Positions 23,023 to 37,236 are shown, numbered from the stretch's first letter. The stretch: DNA of 64,000 bases from Corylus avellana (GCF_901000735.1 NC_081549.1:4641416-4705415), one strand, 5' to 3'. Numbers and translations: made by a program. Notes: generated by a model from the letters alone, not told the origin.

Positions 23023-24871
23023 TTTTCTTCTTTTTTTCCTTTTTTTCAACCAGGTATACCGTAAAAATATTGTATTTATTTATTTTTTTTTCAAATTTTG
23101 TATTATATTTATAGGAAGAAGTGTAAAGACAGATTGTAACTGTTCCAATGACTACTTACTGAAAAGAGTTCCAATAACGCTGCACCCCGTGCACAGATCG
23201 TGCCACCATGATCGAACTGTCACATCTCTTCCCTTTTTTTCTTTTTTCTTTTTTAAAGGAAAAAATAATAATAATAATTGCAACAAAAGACTCTTGTCAT
23301 TGGCAGGTTGAATTATGCGCAATTAGAGCAATTGTATAGGGCAGAATAGAAAATCAAAATCCCCCACTCTATGTAGATATCTAAATTACATAAGTCACTC
23401 AAATTTTTGGTTAATGATGCAATACCTTTGTCCTATTACTTTGCAATAAGATGGAGTAAGTGAGCGAATGGGTGGCATCACTTGCTTGGGCAAGTGCTCC
23501 GACAATCCGAACAAGTGGAGTTTGAGTTGTCTGAATACCTATCCAGCATATAGGTCTCAAACTACACTCACTTGTCGACCATAGTATTACCCATTGATCT
23601 TAATAAGCAATTTAATAAGATACGGGTGTTAGCCCGTTTAAGATTAGTACTTTAGAAAAAAGTTTTAAAATAAAGTTTTTTTTTTTTCCTAAAAAACTCC
23701 TTATGATTTTAAAAGTTATATTTCTTAATACAATCTCAAACATGAACGAGACATACTCTTTTGATTTTTATTTTATTTTTTAAGAATTTTAGTAAAGTCC
23801 AAACATCTCTCACTATTGAAGGCTCACAATTCACTAATCTCAGAAAATAATAGCATCAAATCAATTATGTTTTTTGTTTAAGCACGAATTTTGTAAGCTT
23901 GTGAATCATTGAGGACTCACGTCGTCCCTGAAGTCCAAACTGAAACAAAACAAACGTGAAGGGAATTATTTGATATGGGGGGTGTGGGACCCTGGCAATG
24001 GGGCTAGGGCCTAGGGGTCTGGCATCTCCAAGACATGTAGGGACTAGAAATGTCTAGATGACAGTAGGGTGACCCACCCCCTACCAATCACTAATCACTA
24101 CATATTATGATAATAAAGACCAAAATTAACATGAATAAAAGAAGTGGTCGCAACATTAAACATCTCTGCTTCAAAAATCTTTCGGCTACATTATATAATT
24201 AACTTTACAGAAAGAAAACCAAGACAGCATCATAAATGTATGCCCCGACACCACCTTTTCCTCATGACTATTCTGAATGTTTTTTTCAACCAACACCTTG
24301 GATTTCAAACTTCAATTATCAAACTTATAAAAAAAATATTGGTCTTTATGAATTAATTATGCTACTTTTTGAGTAATCACAGCTTTATAATCGAGTTTAA
24401 CAAACAACAACAACGTAGATCAAGGCGGGAATTTGTGCAAGAATCAAGGATTTTTGTAAAAGGTGGAATATAACCCATTTTACGTGTAATGCCATCATGG
24501 GACCACTTTACCAAAAGATGGGGTTCTAATAATGATTTTCTATCATTTCTTTTCTTTTCTTTTTTGCAAATAAATTTTGTTGTTTGATCTTTTTTATTAA
24601 CAGTTTTAGTACAGGTTTTATTGAACAATATGAATCTACAGTCATTAGGTGTTCGAACGGTTAGTAATTTAAAAAGTTAATGCGAACGAGTAGTGTATAT
24701 ATAATTTATTTAGATGCATGTATGCTGTTGTTTAAGTAACTGTTAAGATTAAATCTCAAAATTGACTTACTTTTAAAAACTTTTAATAAAAGAGAGAAAA
24801 TGAAGAGAGATTTTGAAATATTTAATCTTGACCGTTGATTAAACTATAACATACATGATGTTATTAAAATA

Positions 24872-24971
24872 NNNNNNNNNNNNNNNNNNNNNNNNNNNNN
24901 NNNNNNNNNNNNNNNNNNNNNNNNNNNNNNNNNNNNNNNNNNNNNNNNNNNNNNNNNNNNNNNNNNNNNNN
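24872..24971. other. Assembly gap (100 N)
   Basis: Exactly 100 N; duplication copy 2 starts immediately after it. Confidence 0.99.
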
Positions 24972-26192
24972 GGTTTTCATTTTTGGCCATATGCCATGGA
25001 GTGTGGTCCAATACAACACCCATGTTCTCCTCACTGTTGAACTTGAAAAACTAGAGATAATCATATTTAACAATAGAAGAAAAGAAATGGATTCTCCACC
25101 CAGAGAGAGAGGAAAGGCAAAAAGGGGGAGGGAGGAGGGATTAGGGAAGAGGAGATTAAGGATAGTCACTCTATACATATTCTCGTTTAAGGTCACATTT
25201 ATCTGATTATTTACAAGCTTCCCTCTCTTGTTCGTGTAAAAGCATTAGCAGCAGTTTCTTTTAATTTTTACAAAACGAGGCCATAAACAAAACTCTAGTT
25301 TAATGGAGCTTGATTGATGTCTTGGAAAATTCCTCATCACTGTTTGATGCTACTACTTCTTTTAATTGTGAATTTTGACCTTACTGATTGTTAAATCAAG
25401 ATTTCTCCCATATTTTCTGGTGATTTTCTTTGATATGCCTCTTTTTGTCTTTGATTTGCTCCTCGCTGCCTCTGTGTTGTCTCGTGCTGACTACTGACTC
25501 CATCATTTGTGAAAAATGGGTATCTTCTGCCATGTCAAGATGTAATTTTTGGGTACTATATTTTATATAAATTGTATAATAATGGAAAAGATAGAATGGA
25601 ATGAACGAAAATGATGGAATTCAACTCATCAGGGGAGTGCTACTTAGGGCGTTAGGGGCGACTCAATATAAATTAAGACATGAAGCAAAAAGTTAAATGA
25701 GACATTTTAATTATAATATAATAATATAATGAATTTGTATATTAAATATAAATTATTAAAAAACACTTCTTCTCGTTTTTTTACATGCAAAATTACTAAT
25801 TAATATTTGTATTCAAGATTTGAGTAAGGATGATGAAAAAAATAAGTGGCCTAAATTGTCTATACTATTGAATCGGCTGTGCTTGAGGCCACGTTAAAGG
25901 GTAATTAATCAATTGAAATTATGTATGGCATTTCTCTTGAATTTATATTTGCAGACAACTCATATAACTACACATTGGATCAAGATCTACAGTAGTTATA
26001 TGTCAAATTGAGATGGTTTTTATATGAGAAGTGTTAGAACATCTATCTCGGTCCTTCTTCTATTTTATTTATTTTTTTATTTTATAAAATTAACTATTAG
26101 TTCTATCTTTAGTTAGGTGAATTTTATAAATTTAATGGTTGATTATTATATTTTTTTAAATATGGAGAATGACGAAAAACAAAATCAGGGTA

Positions 26193-26813
26193 GCTAGCAT
26201 GGATAGGATCCCCTCAAATTAGAGGGATCTCCAAGACTCCAATTATCTCCGATAACCAATTTGGATAGTTCATTTTCATCCAACGGTTCGGATTGGTCCA
26301 CTAAAATAAAATAATAAACTATTATTTTAATTAAAAAACTAAATCAAAATTAAAATAAAAAAAAAAGAGATGGGAGAGAAATGGTGGTTGGCCACTCTGT
26401 TGAGAGCCTAGGGGTGGCCAAAGGCTGGTTGTCTGGGGTGGCCGCGAATAATTGCGATTCACCCCAGGGCCATGGGGTGACTTCAACCATGGCCCTGGGG
26501 TGGCCAAGGACCAATTGAGGGTAGTCTAACCACCTCCAAAGGTCAAGGAGTGGCTTGGTTTGGGGTAGCCAAAGCCACCCTTAAGCTCTCAACAGGGGTG
26601 GCCGGCCACTACTTAGGGTGGCTAGCTACCCATTTCTCTCCCATTTCTTTTTTTATTATTTTAATTTTGATTTAGTTTTTTAATTAAATTAATAATTTAT
26701 TATTTTATTTTAGTTGACTAATTTGGACCGTTGGATAAAAATGAACAATCCAAATTACTAATAGTAGAGAATCAGAAATCCTCTCTAATTGGAGGGGATC
26801 TGATCCAGCTAGC
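26193..26813. mobile_element. Fold-back element, duplicate of 14785-15405
   Basis: Identical to the element at 14785-15405, as part of the duplicated block. Confidence 0.85.
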
Positions 26814-27100
26814 ATTCCTATTCTACAGAAACTCTCTCACACAACATAATGTACGGCACCCCAATTGCTAGGATGCTAATTTCCGTGAAGAATACCTGAA
26901 CACTTAAAAAAAAAAAAAAAAAGTTGGTCTAAGTACCCAACAGAAACTAGGATACCTCTCCGGTTTATTTCTCTTTTTAGACAAAAAATATACCTCTACT
27001 ATAATGGATATTATCTAATTATTCAAATGAAAGAGATATTATCTTATTCAAATAAAATTATCCAATTTAAGTGGATAGAGAAATCCTCCGATTTAAATAA

Positions 27101-27855
<755 letters not shown>

Positions 27856-30642
27856 TTCATTCTGAGCTGTTTGCTTAGTAGAGTTCCTTTGGGGCACGCC
27901 TGCTTTTTGTTTAGAAATCGGTTATTACTTTAGGAACAAGTTTTGGACATCTTTTGTTACATTGTTGTTGGTATCTTAATTATTTTTGGTGAATTGGAGC
28001 TCGGTTTTGTTTGACATTACCAATTATATCCTTACCCTATTTGTCATGCTCGTTGCTTTTCTTACGTTGCGTTTTCTTATGTGCCTTGAAGTCTTTTTGC
28101 CTTGTAATGTTATTTGACAATCCCAACCAGTGTGATTTGATCGTTTTCGCAGTTTTACTTTTTAGGGCTGCTCTTTCGAAGTGGCTCTTGTTGAATCCTT
28201 TTTTGCACATGTTCTCATCATCTTTATCAGCTTGAAATGCTCTGTTAACATCTTAGAGGTACATTTAATGCTTGAAATGCCTGGGGATTTGATGACCGAT
28301 ATACATATATTTTGGATGACAAATTACTTTGTTATGTGATTTCTTTTAGATGATGATCAATATGCTGGGACTTCTCTTCTAAAATGTCTTATTAGAGGTG
28401 TTTTATTTGGATTTTTCATTTTGTTAGCATGATGTTGGCAAGACTTCCTGTCTATAATTTTTTTGGAAGGAGTTGCACAAACTGGGACCTTTTTAATTGT
28501 CCTGCGTCGATGTTTCAATTATATCAATTGGATTTTATGCCAGGATTTTTGCAAGAAGTTTTTATGCCAATTGGGTTTTTACAAGCCTTTTAGTAGTTAT
28601 GTTTCATTTATATCATCAATGTATAGAGGCAGAGATGCACATATGCAGTCTTTTTTTCTTTTTCTTTTTATTGTGTTATTAGACATTCAATATTCCTGTG
28701 TAGCTTGATTTTTTTTTTTTTTTAATTCAATTGTTGGTTTTGATGAGGCGCGTTAGTAGTGATCAATAAATTTGATTAAAATGCTTTCTGGAATTTCTTA
28801 GGGTTTTTGTGAGTCCTAATAACTGAACGCTTGGTTGAACCTGGCTCTTGTGGCTCAGATCAAATCTGCCTTTAAATATCAAAGACTTGTAATAACATGG
28901 ATTTGATTTGAAGTCTATTTACTGTGGTTGATTAGGATCCTCTCTGAGTTTCTTTAGTCTCTGGGTGCTAAACAGCCTAAACTGCTCGTGTCTGTAAATG
29001 ATGTGTTGTTCTTGATGTTGTAAATAGAAAATTCCTGCTGACATGGTAACTGCTTCTGTATTGTAATGCAATACCTAGTAACTAGCAATGTGTGGAAGCT
29101 GCTTGGGTTTGCAAGATTCTGATACTTACCGATCATCTTTATTTCAAATGAAATTGATAGTATTAATTTCATGGTTAGAATTTAAAGTTGGTGCATTGAA
29201 TGGTTTACATGATTTTATATTATTTAGTTTTTTAAAAGACGTGCTAACATTTCTGTGATGTACACCATTAAATGCATTAATTTTAAAATCCTGATAATTA
29301 AATCTATTTCACTTGAAATGGAGAGATGCTATTCCGGGTTTATAGATTTATGTGGACTTCTAATTTAACGGTGGAAGTTCAAGTAGAAAACATTCTAGTT
29401 TGCCTTAATTTTGTTTCCTGGACAGAAACTCTTAAGCTAAATTGAGAAGCTGGTGCCATTGGCTACTAGCTGAGAATTGATTGCACCCCAGAGCATACTG
29501 ATATATGGTGTGCCCTGCTGCTCCAATGTTCTTCCGAATATTTTGATTCTCTTAGTTGCTAAACACAAAAGATCTGTATCCTTCAATACTGTGCTAGATT
29601 TGGTGTAGGTTAGCTATTGCGTGGCCCTTTCTTTTCTAATTTAAGTGATGGCGACCTAGAAGGGATTATATCAGTGGATCTAATTAAAGTGATGGCGACC
29701 TAAAAGGGATTATATCTGTGGATGCTGAATCATCGTAGTAAATTTGCCTAACCACCAATTAATATATTCATCCATGGATATGGAAGATCAGAATTTGATT
29801 TAGATTATAGTTTTATAGATATAATAGTGTATATATTGCTACTATATAATATATATGAGTAATGTTATATCTCTTGACTATCTTGTTAATCCACTATTGG
29901 ATTTTTTTTTTCTTAAAAAGAAAAAAAAAAAAGATTTATACAATGTTGTGAGATAGTGATACTTAAATGATGTGAAATGTCATATTATTAAATGTCTTAA
30001 ACAAAGTCTCAACCGTACAATTTAAATCAATGTCTTCATCAACTTTTCTTATATAATTTCTTTGTTGTCGTCTTAAACTGCAGTTGTGTAGGCTTGGAAT
30101 TGATTTATTATATAAACAAAAATAAATCCAGTAACTTTCATTATATATTTCTTCCAATGGGTCAAGAGCCATATCCTTGTTGAAAGTCATTCCTTTTGCA
30201 TAATTTTATTAGTTAATTTAGGCGACAATGAGAAAGTAATGTAGGGTTTGATGAAGAATTATTTTAGGGTAAAAGAAAGTAACAAATGGCAAAATATTCA
30301 ACGATAAAATGCTCAAAGAGAAAAAAAAAAAAAAAAAAAAGTAAATAAATAGAGGAAAAAGTTTGCATACTCTTGCAAACTACTGACCAATTGTTACTGT
30401 TCTCTCAAACTTTAATTCATCAATGTCTCTTCCTATCAAAAATTGTCAATGTCCCTCAAAGTCAAAAAAAGATATAAATGATTTTTTTTTTTTTTTTTAA
30501 TATGACAAAAACACTTCTATAAACTTGAAAAAGGAAACTACAATTTTTTTTTAAAAAAATAGAAGTGGTCATCGAACCAAACCCTAGTGTCTGGGGCTGG
30601 CTTGTCCATCCTCGAATCATATGAGGGTGGCTAGAAAACCCT

Positions 30643-30974
30643 CGGAGGTGATTCGGTCACTCTAGTTATTTAAAAAAAAAACTTTAAATTTTTTAAAATA
30701 TTTTTAGTAAGGGTATTTTTGTCATTGCAGGAAAATTGATTTTTTTTTTTTTTTGATAGTTTGAGCCTTGAGGGAGGACATAAACAGTCTAATGTTTTTT
30801 TTAATGGGCGGAGGTGATTCGGTCACTCTAGTTATTTAAAAAAAAACTTTAAATTTTTTAAAATATTTTTAGTAAGGGTATTTTTGTCATTGCAGGAAAA
30901 TTGATTTTTTTTTTTTTTTTGGTAGTTTGAGCCTTGAGGGAGGACATAAACAGTCTAATGTTTTTTTTAATGGG
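30643..30974. repeat. 166-bp tandem duplication (duplicate block)
   Basis: Same two-unit tandem as 19224-19555, offset 11419. Confidence 0.88.
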
Positions 30975-32479
30975 ATATGTTGACTTTTCCCAAAAATAAA
31001 CTATATGCTACTACTAGTGTTTGTAATAGACGGGTTTGATCTCTGATGAGGCTCTAGCTAGGTTGATTACTGCTCAAATTTCTCCAATAATTTATAAAGT
31101 TATAAACACCTACGAACCACCCAAGTTGTGATGTGAAGCAGAATATAAACGTACTAATATAAATATGATATTTTAAAGTTGTGTTGATGTTCCATAAGGT
31201 GTACGTTATTACATGTACATTTGTATATGAATATATATGTTTATTAAAACTAAATTATAAAATTCGAAACAAAAATTATGTGTTTAATCATTCAGTTCCT
31301 ATTTTTACAGACTTGGTAAAGTTGAATGACTATATCTATAAACACTATTTTTACATGACTTGTTGATATTAAATAGAACAACTTCAGTGCTGCAATCGTT
31401 GGGTGAATCATGAATGATACAAATATTCATATTATTATATATTGGGGTTTTGAGTTATTGGAGTAAACTAAAGATAAGGTAGCATTTTCTTCCCAATGAC
31501 CCTTCCCTTATTTCATTTTTTTTTTTCTTTAGTATACTTGACTTAATCATTGTAAGCTCTGCATTGGCTTTCATACTGACAGTATCTACAATCCATTTCG
31601 ACCATGCGAAAATAAGCCTCATTAGTTACAAAGATATAAATAACAACAAAGAATATAAAATTTGTAATGGTTTTTTGTTTTCTAATTCCTTTGGTTATAA
31701 GCTTCTAATAATTTATATACATTTGACAAGTTTTGATGGTCATCTAAAATGTGTATAAGATGATCTATGAAAACAATAAATGTGTTCCACTTGACCACAA
31801 CAAAATGATTGTAATGAATCTTTGCAAATAATATTTGGTTTATGTGTTGTAGTTTTATAGATATGTATGATAAAAGCTTTACAATGCAAATTTTTAATTT
31901 ACAGAGTTTTAAAACACAAAATTTTACTTAAAACTTGATTTATTGAAAGAAATCAAATGTTTGCATAACAATTTCAATATAAGAAAATCATACATAAATT
32001 TACTCACCCACAACTATCTATTAAATTACTAACTAGAGAGAATCATTGTTATATATTTCCTCGTTTCCAAGTTCTATTAATGACTTCCCAATCAACCTAT
32101 CGAGACTGATATTTTAATTGTTGAATGCTTTATTGATCAAAGCACTATGTGTTAGAATTGTTTTGCAATTTGTTTGAATGGTAAAAAAAATAAAAATAAA
32201 AAAGAGACCAAGACAAAGCCAGTCGTCGGCAAAAAAAAAGAGACTAAGACATCAATCGGCCAAAAAAAAAAAAAAAAAAAATTCATGATTAAGAATAACA
32301 AAGCCAGTCGTCGTTGATAATATTAATATTAGCGACACCGTTTTGAGTTATTGCTAGTGATAATTATGAGCAATGACTTTTTAGGCCGTCAATTGGCATT
32401 CGCGACGACATATTTTCAACAACATTTTGAAGTTGTCACTAATTACTGACAACTTTTGTGGCTAAAGTCCGAATTTCTT

Positions 32480-32504
32480 GTATATATATATATATATATA
32501 TATA
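32480..32504. repeat. (TA)n microsatellite
   Basis: About 12 TA units, just after a GCGACGACA/TTGTCACTAATTACTGACA stretch that looks like the end of a degenerate DNA element. Confidence 0.9.
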
Positions 32505-32913
32505 GGAGATGCAAGAACTTATTAGCACCTTATGGTAGAAGTTAAGTCTTGTAGGAACAAGTAGAAGATATTATGTGTTGATAGACTCTTTTTAAATTTA
32601 GGTGAAGTTTTTTCTTATAAAGAATTTTAGATGAAGCTATTTCTTTAAGATTTCAACAATATGCAACTTATATGAAATGAATACAATTTAAAATTTATAT
32701 AAATTTATCCGTTTTCTTCCTTTTAATCTTTCCATATATTATATATATATATCCCTGATGATAATTTAGATTGAATTAATTAGTGAGAATTAGAATTCTT
32801 ATAGGATTATGGCACCTTATTTTTTTGGAAAACATAACCAATATATAAATAATATTTCAATGTACATTATATCCTAGCTCTTTAATTTTGAAGTTTTCTC
32901 TGAAGGATCAATA

Positions 32914-33103
32914 ATGGAGGAAAATCGATGTCCTGAGCTTGCTTCAGTGAATTATTTCGGATCTTTAGCACCCTGTTTTTGGTTTGTCCCAACCGATGAA
33001 GACTTGCATTGCTACTTGAATGCCAAGCTCTTTAATGAGAGCTTTCCTCCTCTCATACGCTATGAGCTTAGTGTTCACTACTACCATCCGCAGTACTTCA
33101 CTC
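32914..33103 (+). pseudogene. NAC-domain-like first exon fragment
   Basis: An open exon begins with ATG and ends at a strong donor (ACTC|GTAAGT). Its 63 codons resemble the first subdomain of plant NAC transcription factors: FVPTDEDLHCYLNAKL corresponds to the family's FHPTDEELVxYYLxxKL, and YELSVHYYHPQYF to the xEVDVYxYxPWDL part. The usual PPGFRF is altered to PCFWFV. The expected next exon with the GYWKATG core is not seen; a weak NRPYPFGSAKPF match near 33308 lacks an intact frame. The rest of the gene (family about 300 residues) is absent before the flank repeat starts. Probably a decayed NAC fragment. Confidence 0.55.
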
Positions 33104-33716
33104 GTAAGTAACACTACACTAACTAATCTTTTTTTCTTCAAATTCGCTGATTTATTAACAAGTTCATCCTAATTTGTCTATCTATATGTTTTTTTTTTTT
33201 TTAATCTTTAATTAGTCTGCACCTGCAAGCACACACTACAGAATTGTTGTCCCTCACTTTATTTGGAAGGAAAGTGATGCATGAAGCGAACTGAAAAAAG
33301 AAGAGTGCAAATCGTCCATATCCATTTGGGAGTGCAAAACCATTCGTTGAGTTCTGGACAATAGTAGTTTGTGCAATAATAATAATTTTGTCCAACTACC
33401 AATTAATATATATTCATTCTCCATTTTAAGGATTTGATTTAGATAATAGTGTATATATGAGTAATATATCTAAGGACTATCCACTATTTTGATGGGTATT
33501 GTTAATCCACAATTAGATTTTTTTTTTTAATCAATGATTTATAAGGGTGAATTGACAATGACACAATGTTGTAGTGATGTTGTATATAACATTGTTCTTT
33601 AAAATTTTAAATAATAATGAAATGTCATTATTAAATGCAATAAACAAAATCTCAATCTTACGATTTAAGTCATTGTCTTCATCAATTTTTTTTTTATTTA
33701 ATTTCTTCTTTAACTG

Positions 33717-35387
33717 TGTTGAAATAGTAAATATGGGGGAATGAGCGAAAGCAATATAGAGAAAATAAACACAAAGAACTTACGGGTGGTTCGGTGTTAG
33801 ACACCTACGTCCACCACTCAGAATACCCCTAACGGCTACATTGTGCTCATTAACTTGATTTGTCTACAATACAAAGGTCCCTATTTATAGGGTAATGTCT
33901 AAATACAAGTTTGGTAATCAAATCTCCTTGATTTGATTACAATTTCAATATATGATTACAATCAATCCATAAATAGAGAATATTTCAATATCAGCATAAT
34001 TATGGAATATATCCATATATTCTAACATCCCCCTCAAACTCAAGGTGGAATATTTTGGAACCTTGAGTTTGAAATCCGAAACAATGATGACGGCGGTGGT
34101 GGAGGTGGGGAATGGGCCGTAGATGGTGGAAGCTGCCGAAGAAGATAGAGGCTGGCGGGTGGCCAGCGACAACGGCAGGTGCCTGGGGAATGTAAATTCA
34201 AAAAAGGGCCGAAAACTGGCCAAACTCCAAAAAGGGGCCGACAACGGGCCATGGCTGACAAGGAGCCAAACTTCAAAAAGGGCCGACAACAGGCCAGGGC
34301 TAACAATAAGCCAAACTTCAACAACGGGCCAACAACGGGCCAGGGCCGACTTGGGCCAAAAATAAAAAGAAAATGAGCCCACTTGGGCGGTTATCAGATC
34401 GGCGCACCAAACCTGACCTGCTCGTGATGTGGTCCACTTGGACTGCTTTTTTTTTTTCTTTTTTTTTTTCTTCAATTTGTTCTCTACAGAATGACATCGC
34501 ACCACCAAAACAAAATATAAAGACAACCGAAAAAATCAAAGCACTATTGTCGTAGTCTCTCTTGATGATCTTACTTGCTTTTGCTTTGAAAAAATTTGTT
34601 GTCAATCTTTCCTTGCTGGTGGCTTGTTTGGTTCTTCAAACGGATGGAGTTGCTGAAACAAGGAGCATATGGGTGGCTCACGGACATAGACGGCCCAATT
34701 TGCTTCTTCTGCATACATATAGTGGACATCTCTAGATTGCTTCGGCCACTCATGCACAATGAAGGTGATGAAAGGAAATCTTGGCAGCACTTGGGATTTC
34801 CAAGCCTTTGAGGACCAAAGGTGCCATCAGATTTGGCAAATCACGCCAAATAACAAAAATGTCCCAAATAACAAAAAGCCAAAAGACGCAATCGCTGAAT
34901 TTTTTTTTTAATTTTTTTTTGGTCGAATACAATGCAAGATCTATGGTGATGAGATTTGCAAAAGTATTGACTATCATGAACAAGACAATAAACCAGAAGA
35001 TGGAAAGGAAAGAAAAATAAAATTCATAGGACCACGGGATCGAATATTGACGTTAGCCTATATTGCTCTGATACCATGTTGAAATAATAAATATGGGGGA
35101 ATGAGCGAAAGCAATATAGAGAAAATAAACACAAAGAACTTACGGGTGGTTCGGTGTTAGACCCCTACGTCCACCACTCAGAATACCCCTAAGGGCTACA
35201 TTGTGCTCATTAACTTGATTTGTCTACAATACAAAGGTCCATATTTATAGGGTAATGTCTAAATACAAGTTTGGTAATCAAATCTCCTTGATTTGATTAC
35301 AATTTCAATATATGATTACGATCAATCCATAAATAGAGAATATTTCAATATCAGCATAATTATGGAATATATCCATATATTCTAACA
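33717..35387 (-). mobile_element. Non-autonomous small LTR retrotransposon, complete
   Basis: 1,671-bp element in minus orientation. The 311-bp LTRs (33717-34027 and 35077-35387) start TGTTAGAA and end TTCAACA, and differ at about five positions, so the insertion is fairly young. Target duplication AACTG is perfect (33712-33716, 35388-35392). The primer-binding site TGGTATCAGAGC, complementary to initiator tRNA-Met, abuts the 5' LTR at 35065-35076. A purine tract (GAGGGGGA) abuts the 3' LTR at 34028-34035. Each LTR has a CTATAAATAG TATA element. The 1,049-bp interior has no gag, protease, integrase or reverse transcriptase, so it must be mobilised by a partner. It is somewhat larger than classical TRIMs. 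Confidence 0.95.
34222..34357. repeat. Three 45-46 bp tandem units inside the LTR element
   Basis: Units start at 34222, 34268 and 34313. Each begins AAACTTCAAAAAGGGCC (or a close variant), carries GACAACGGGCCA and ends in AGCC or GGCC. They are GC-rich relative to the surroundings and translate into a repeating LKFG-type pattern on the minus strand, but no real protein is indicated. Confidence 0.8.
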
Positions 35388-36536
35388 AACTGAACTTGTA
35401 TAGGCTCGGAATTAATTTATTATATAAACAAAAATAAATCCAGTAACTTTCATTATCTATTTCTTCCAATGGGTAAAGAGCCATATCCTTATTTTGTTTT
35501 GTTTTGTTTTATTTTTTGAAATGAGTTGAGTTGTTGAAAGTCGTTACTTTTGCTTCATTTTATTAGTTAATTTTGGAGACAATGAGAAAGTATTTAGGAT
35601 TTGATGAATAATTATTTTAGGGTAAAAGAAAGCACCACCTTTTGAAATCAATAACAAATGGCAAAATATTCTGCGATAAACTGCTCAAAGAGAAAAAAAA
35701 TAAAATAAAAAATAAAGAAAAAAAAGTTTACATACTCCCACGAACCTAAAAAAGTTCACATATTCCTATAAACTACCAATCAATTGTCAATATTCCCTCA
35801 AGCTTTAATTTGCGTCAATATCTCTTACTATCAATAATTGTCAATTTCCCCCAAAACATAAAAAACAAAAATGACCAAAAAAACACTTCTAAGAATTTGA
35901 AAAAAGAAACTACAATCTTTTTCAAAAAAAAAAAAAAAAAATTGAAAAACTAGAAAAATGTAAAGGTGGTCGGTTGAACCAAACCTAAGTGTTTGGGGTG
36001 GCTTGGCCATCCCCAAATCCTACAAAGGTGGCCGAGCCACCCTAAAAAATGCTTTGAGGTGATTCGACCATCCAAGTTCTGTTTATTTTTTATTTTTTCT
36101 AAAAAAAAAATTGAATTTTTTTAAATAGTTTTAATCATGGTATTTTTGTCATTGGGGAACATTGAAATTTTTTTGTAGTTTGAGAGAGGACATAAACAAT
36201 GGGTGTTTTTTTAATGGGAAATGTTGACTTTTCCCAAAAATAAATTATATGCTACGAGTACTTCTAATAAACGGTTTTGAACTCTAATGAACCAACCCCT
36301 TGATGTGAAGCATAACATAAACGTCCTAATAAAAACATGATATTTTAAAGTTGTGTTGATCTACCATAAGGTGTACGTTAGTATATATATTAAAACTAAA
36401 TTATAAGATTCGAAGCAACGATTATGTGGTTTACATTCAGTTCCTATTTTTACAGACTTGGTAAAATTGAATGACTATCTATAAACACTATTTTTACATG
36501 ACTTGTTGATATTAAATATAACTTTAGAGCATTTTT

Positions 36537-36928
36537 ATTGAGATCTTTAAATTTGAAAAAACTCACAAAAAGAGTCATTTAACAAGCTCTCTACTCTATT
36601 TCAAATTTAACTTTAGTACAAGACTCTCCAAAAACCAAGTGTCAAAAAGTGAAAGTTTTTTAGTTTTTTAATCTTCTATATTCATTTTCCTTCTCTCTCT
36701 CATCTACCAAGAATAATAATAAAATAACAAATAAGAAAATAAGAAAATAATAATACTTAATTAAAGTAGAGGCCGATATAGAGAGTTTGATATTTAGTTA
36801 ATTTATTACCCCCAAAAAAAAACGAAGAAGATATTTGGTTAATTTTAAAAGTGACTATTCAAATTTTAAAAATGTGATTTTTTCTCTTCAAATTTAACTT
36901 TTATTTGAAGAGCTCAATATAAATGATC
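36537..36928. mobile_element. Tourist-like MITE with TTA duplication
   Basis: 392-bp element with inverted ends GAGCATTTTTATTGAG and CTCAATATAAATGATC, flanked by TTA at 36534-36536 and 36929-36931. Non-coding. It marks the right break of flank copy B. Confidence 0.8.
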
Positions 36929-37236
36929 TTAGTTTCAATGTTCGTTATAAGTCCATATATATTATAAATTATAGGGATTTAGTTACAAATGTACCAATTT
37001 TGCATTTATTCCTAACATATAATTATACATATATAATAATCTTTTTATTCCATTTTTTGAACAATTTTTTGAAGTTCTTAGTTCTTACAATTAAACCGAT
37101 GTCATGTCAAAAAAAATTAAACCGATGTCGTTTTACGCTTAAACCATTTTTTAAACCATTTCTTAGTCAAAACTACGTCGTTTTGAACTTCAATATATTC
37201 TATCTCTTTTAGTTTCAGACTTTCAGTCTTTCAGCT

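Larger units (their letters stand above)
21106..24871. repeat. Small contig; inverted near-copy of 50389-54072
   Basis: The whole contig matches the reverse complement of 50389-54072 with scattered substitutions and small indels and is bounded by 100-N gaps on both sides. It has no gene. The 20-N run at 21416-21435 falls where the partner has a (TA)n microsatellite. Most likely an alternate-haplotype contig placed in the wrong gap. Confidence 0.88.
33355..36536. repeat. Downstream flank repeat, copy B (partial, interrupted)
   Basis: Homologous to about 18330-19950 (copy A) and 40860-42440 (copy C), with the LTR retrotransposon at 33717-35387 inserted in it. The equivalent sites in A (near 18660) and C (near 41285) are uninterrupted. 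Copy B breaks off at the MITE at 36537. A short match resumes at about 37615-37660 (TGTTGGGTGAATAATACAAA), just upstream of Cgr1. Confidence 0.8.

Noticed and set aside
28011..28235. 74-codon frame in the eS27 downstream flank
   Set aside because: It overlaps the copy-difference island, is broken in copy 1 and has no homology.
34040..34376. Overlapping open frames on both strands in the LTR element interior
   Set aside because: Frames are open because of GC-rich tandem repeats, not because of a protein.
33945..34526. 193-codon minus-strand frame in the LTR element
   Set aside because: It crosses from LTR into interior, is driven by the 45-bp tandem units and shows no retroelement protein motif.
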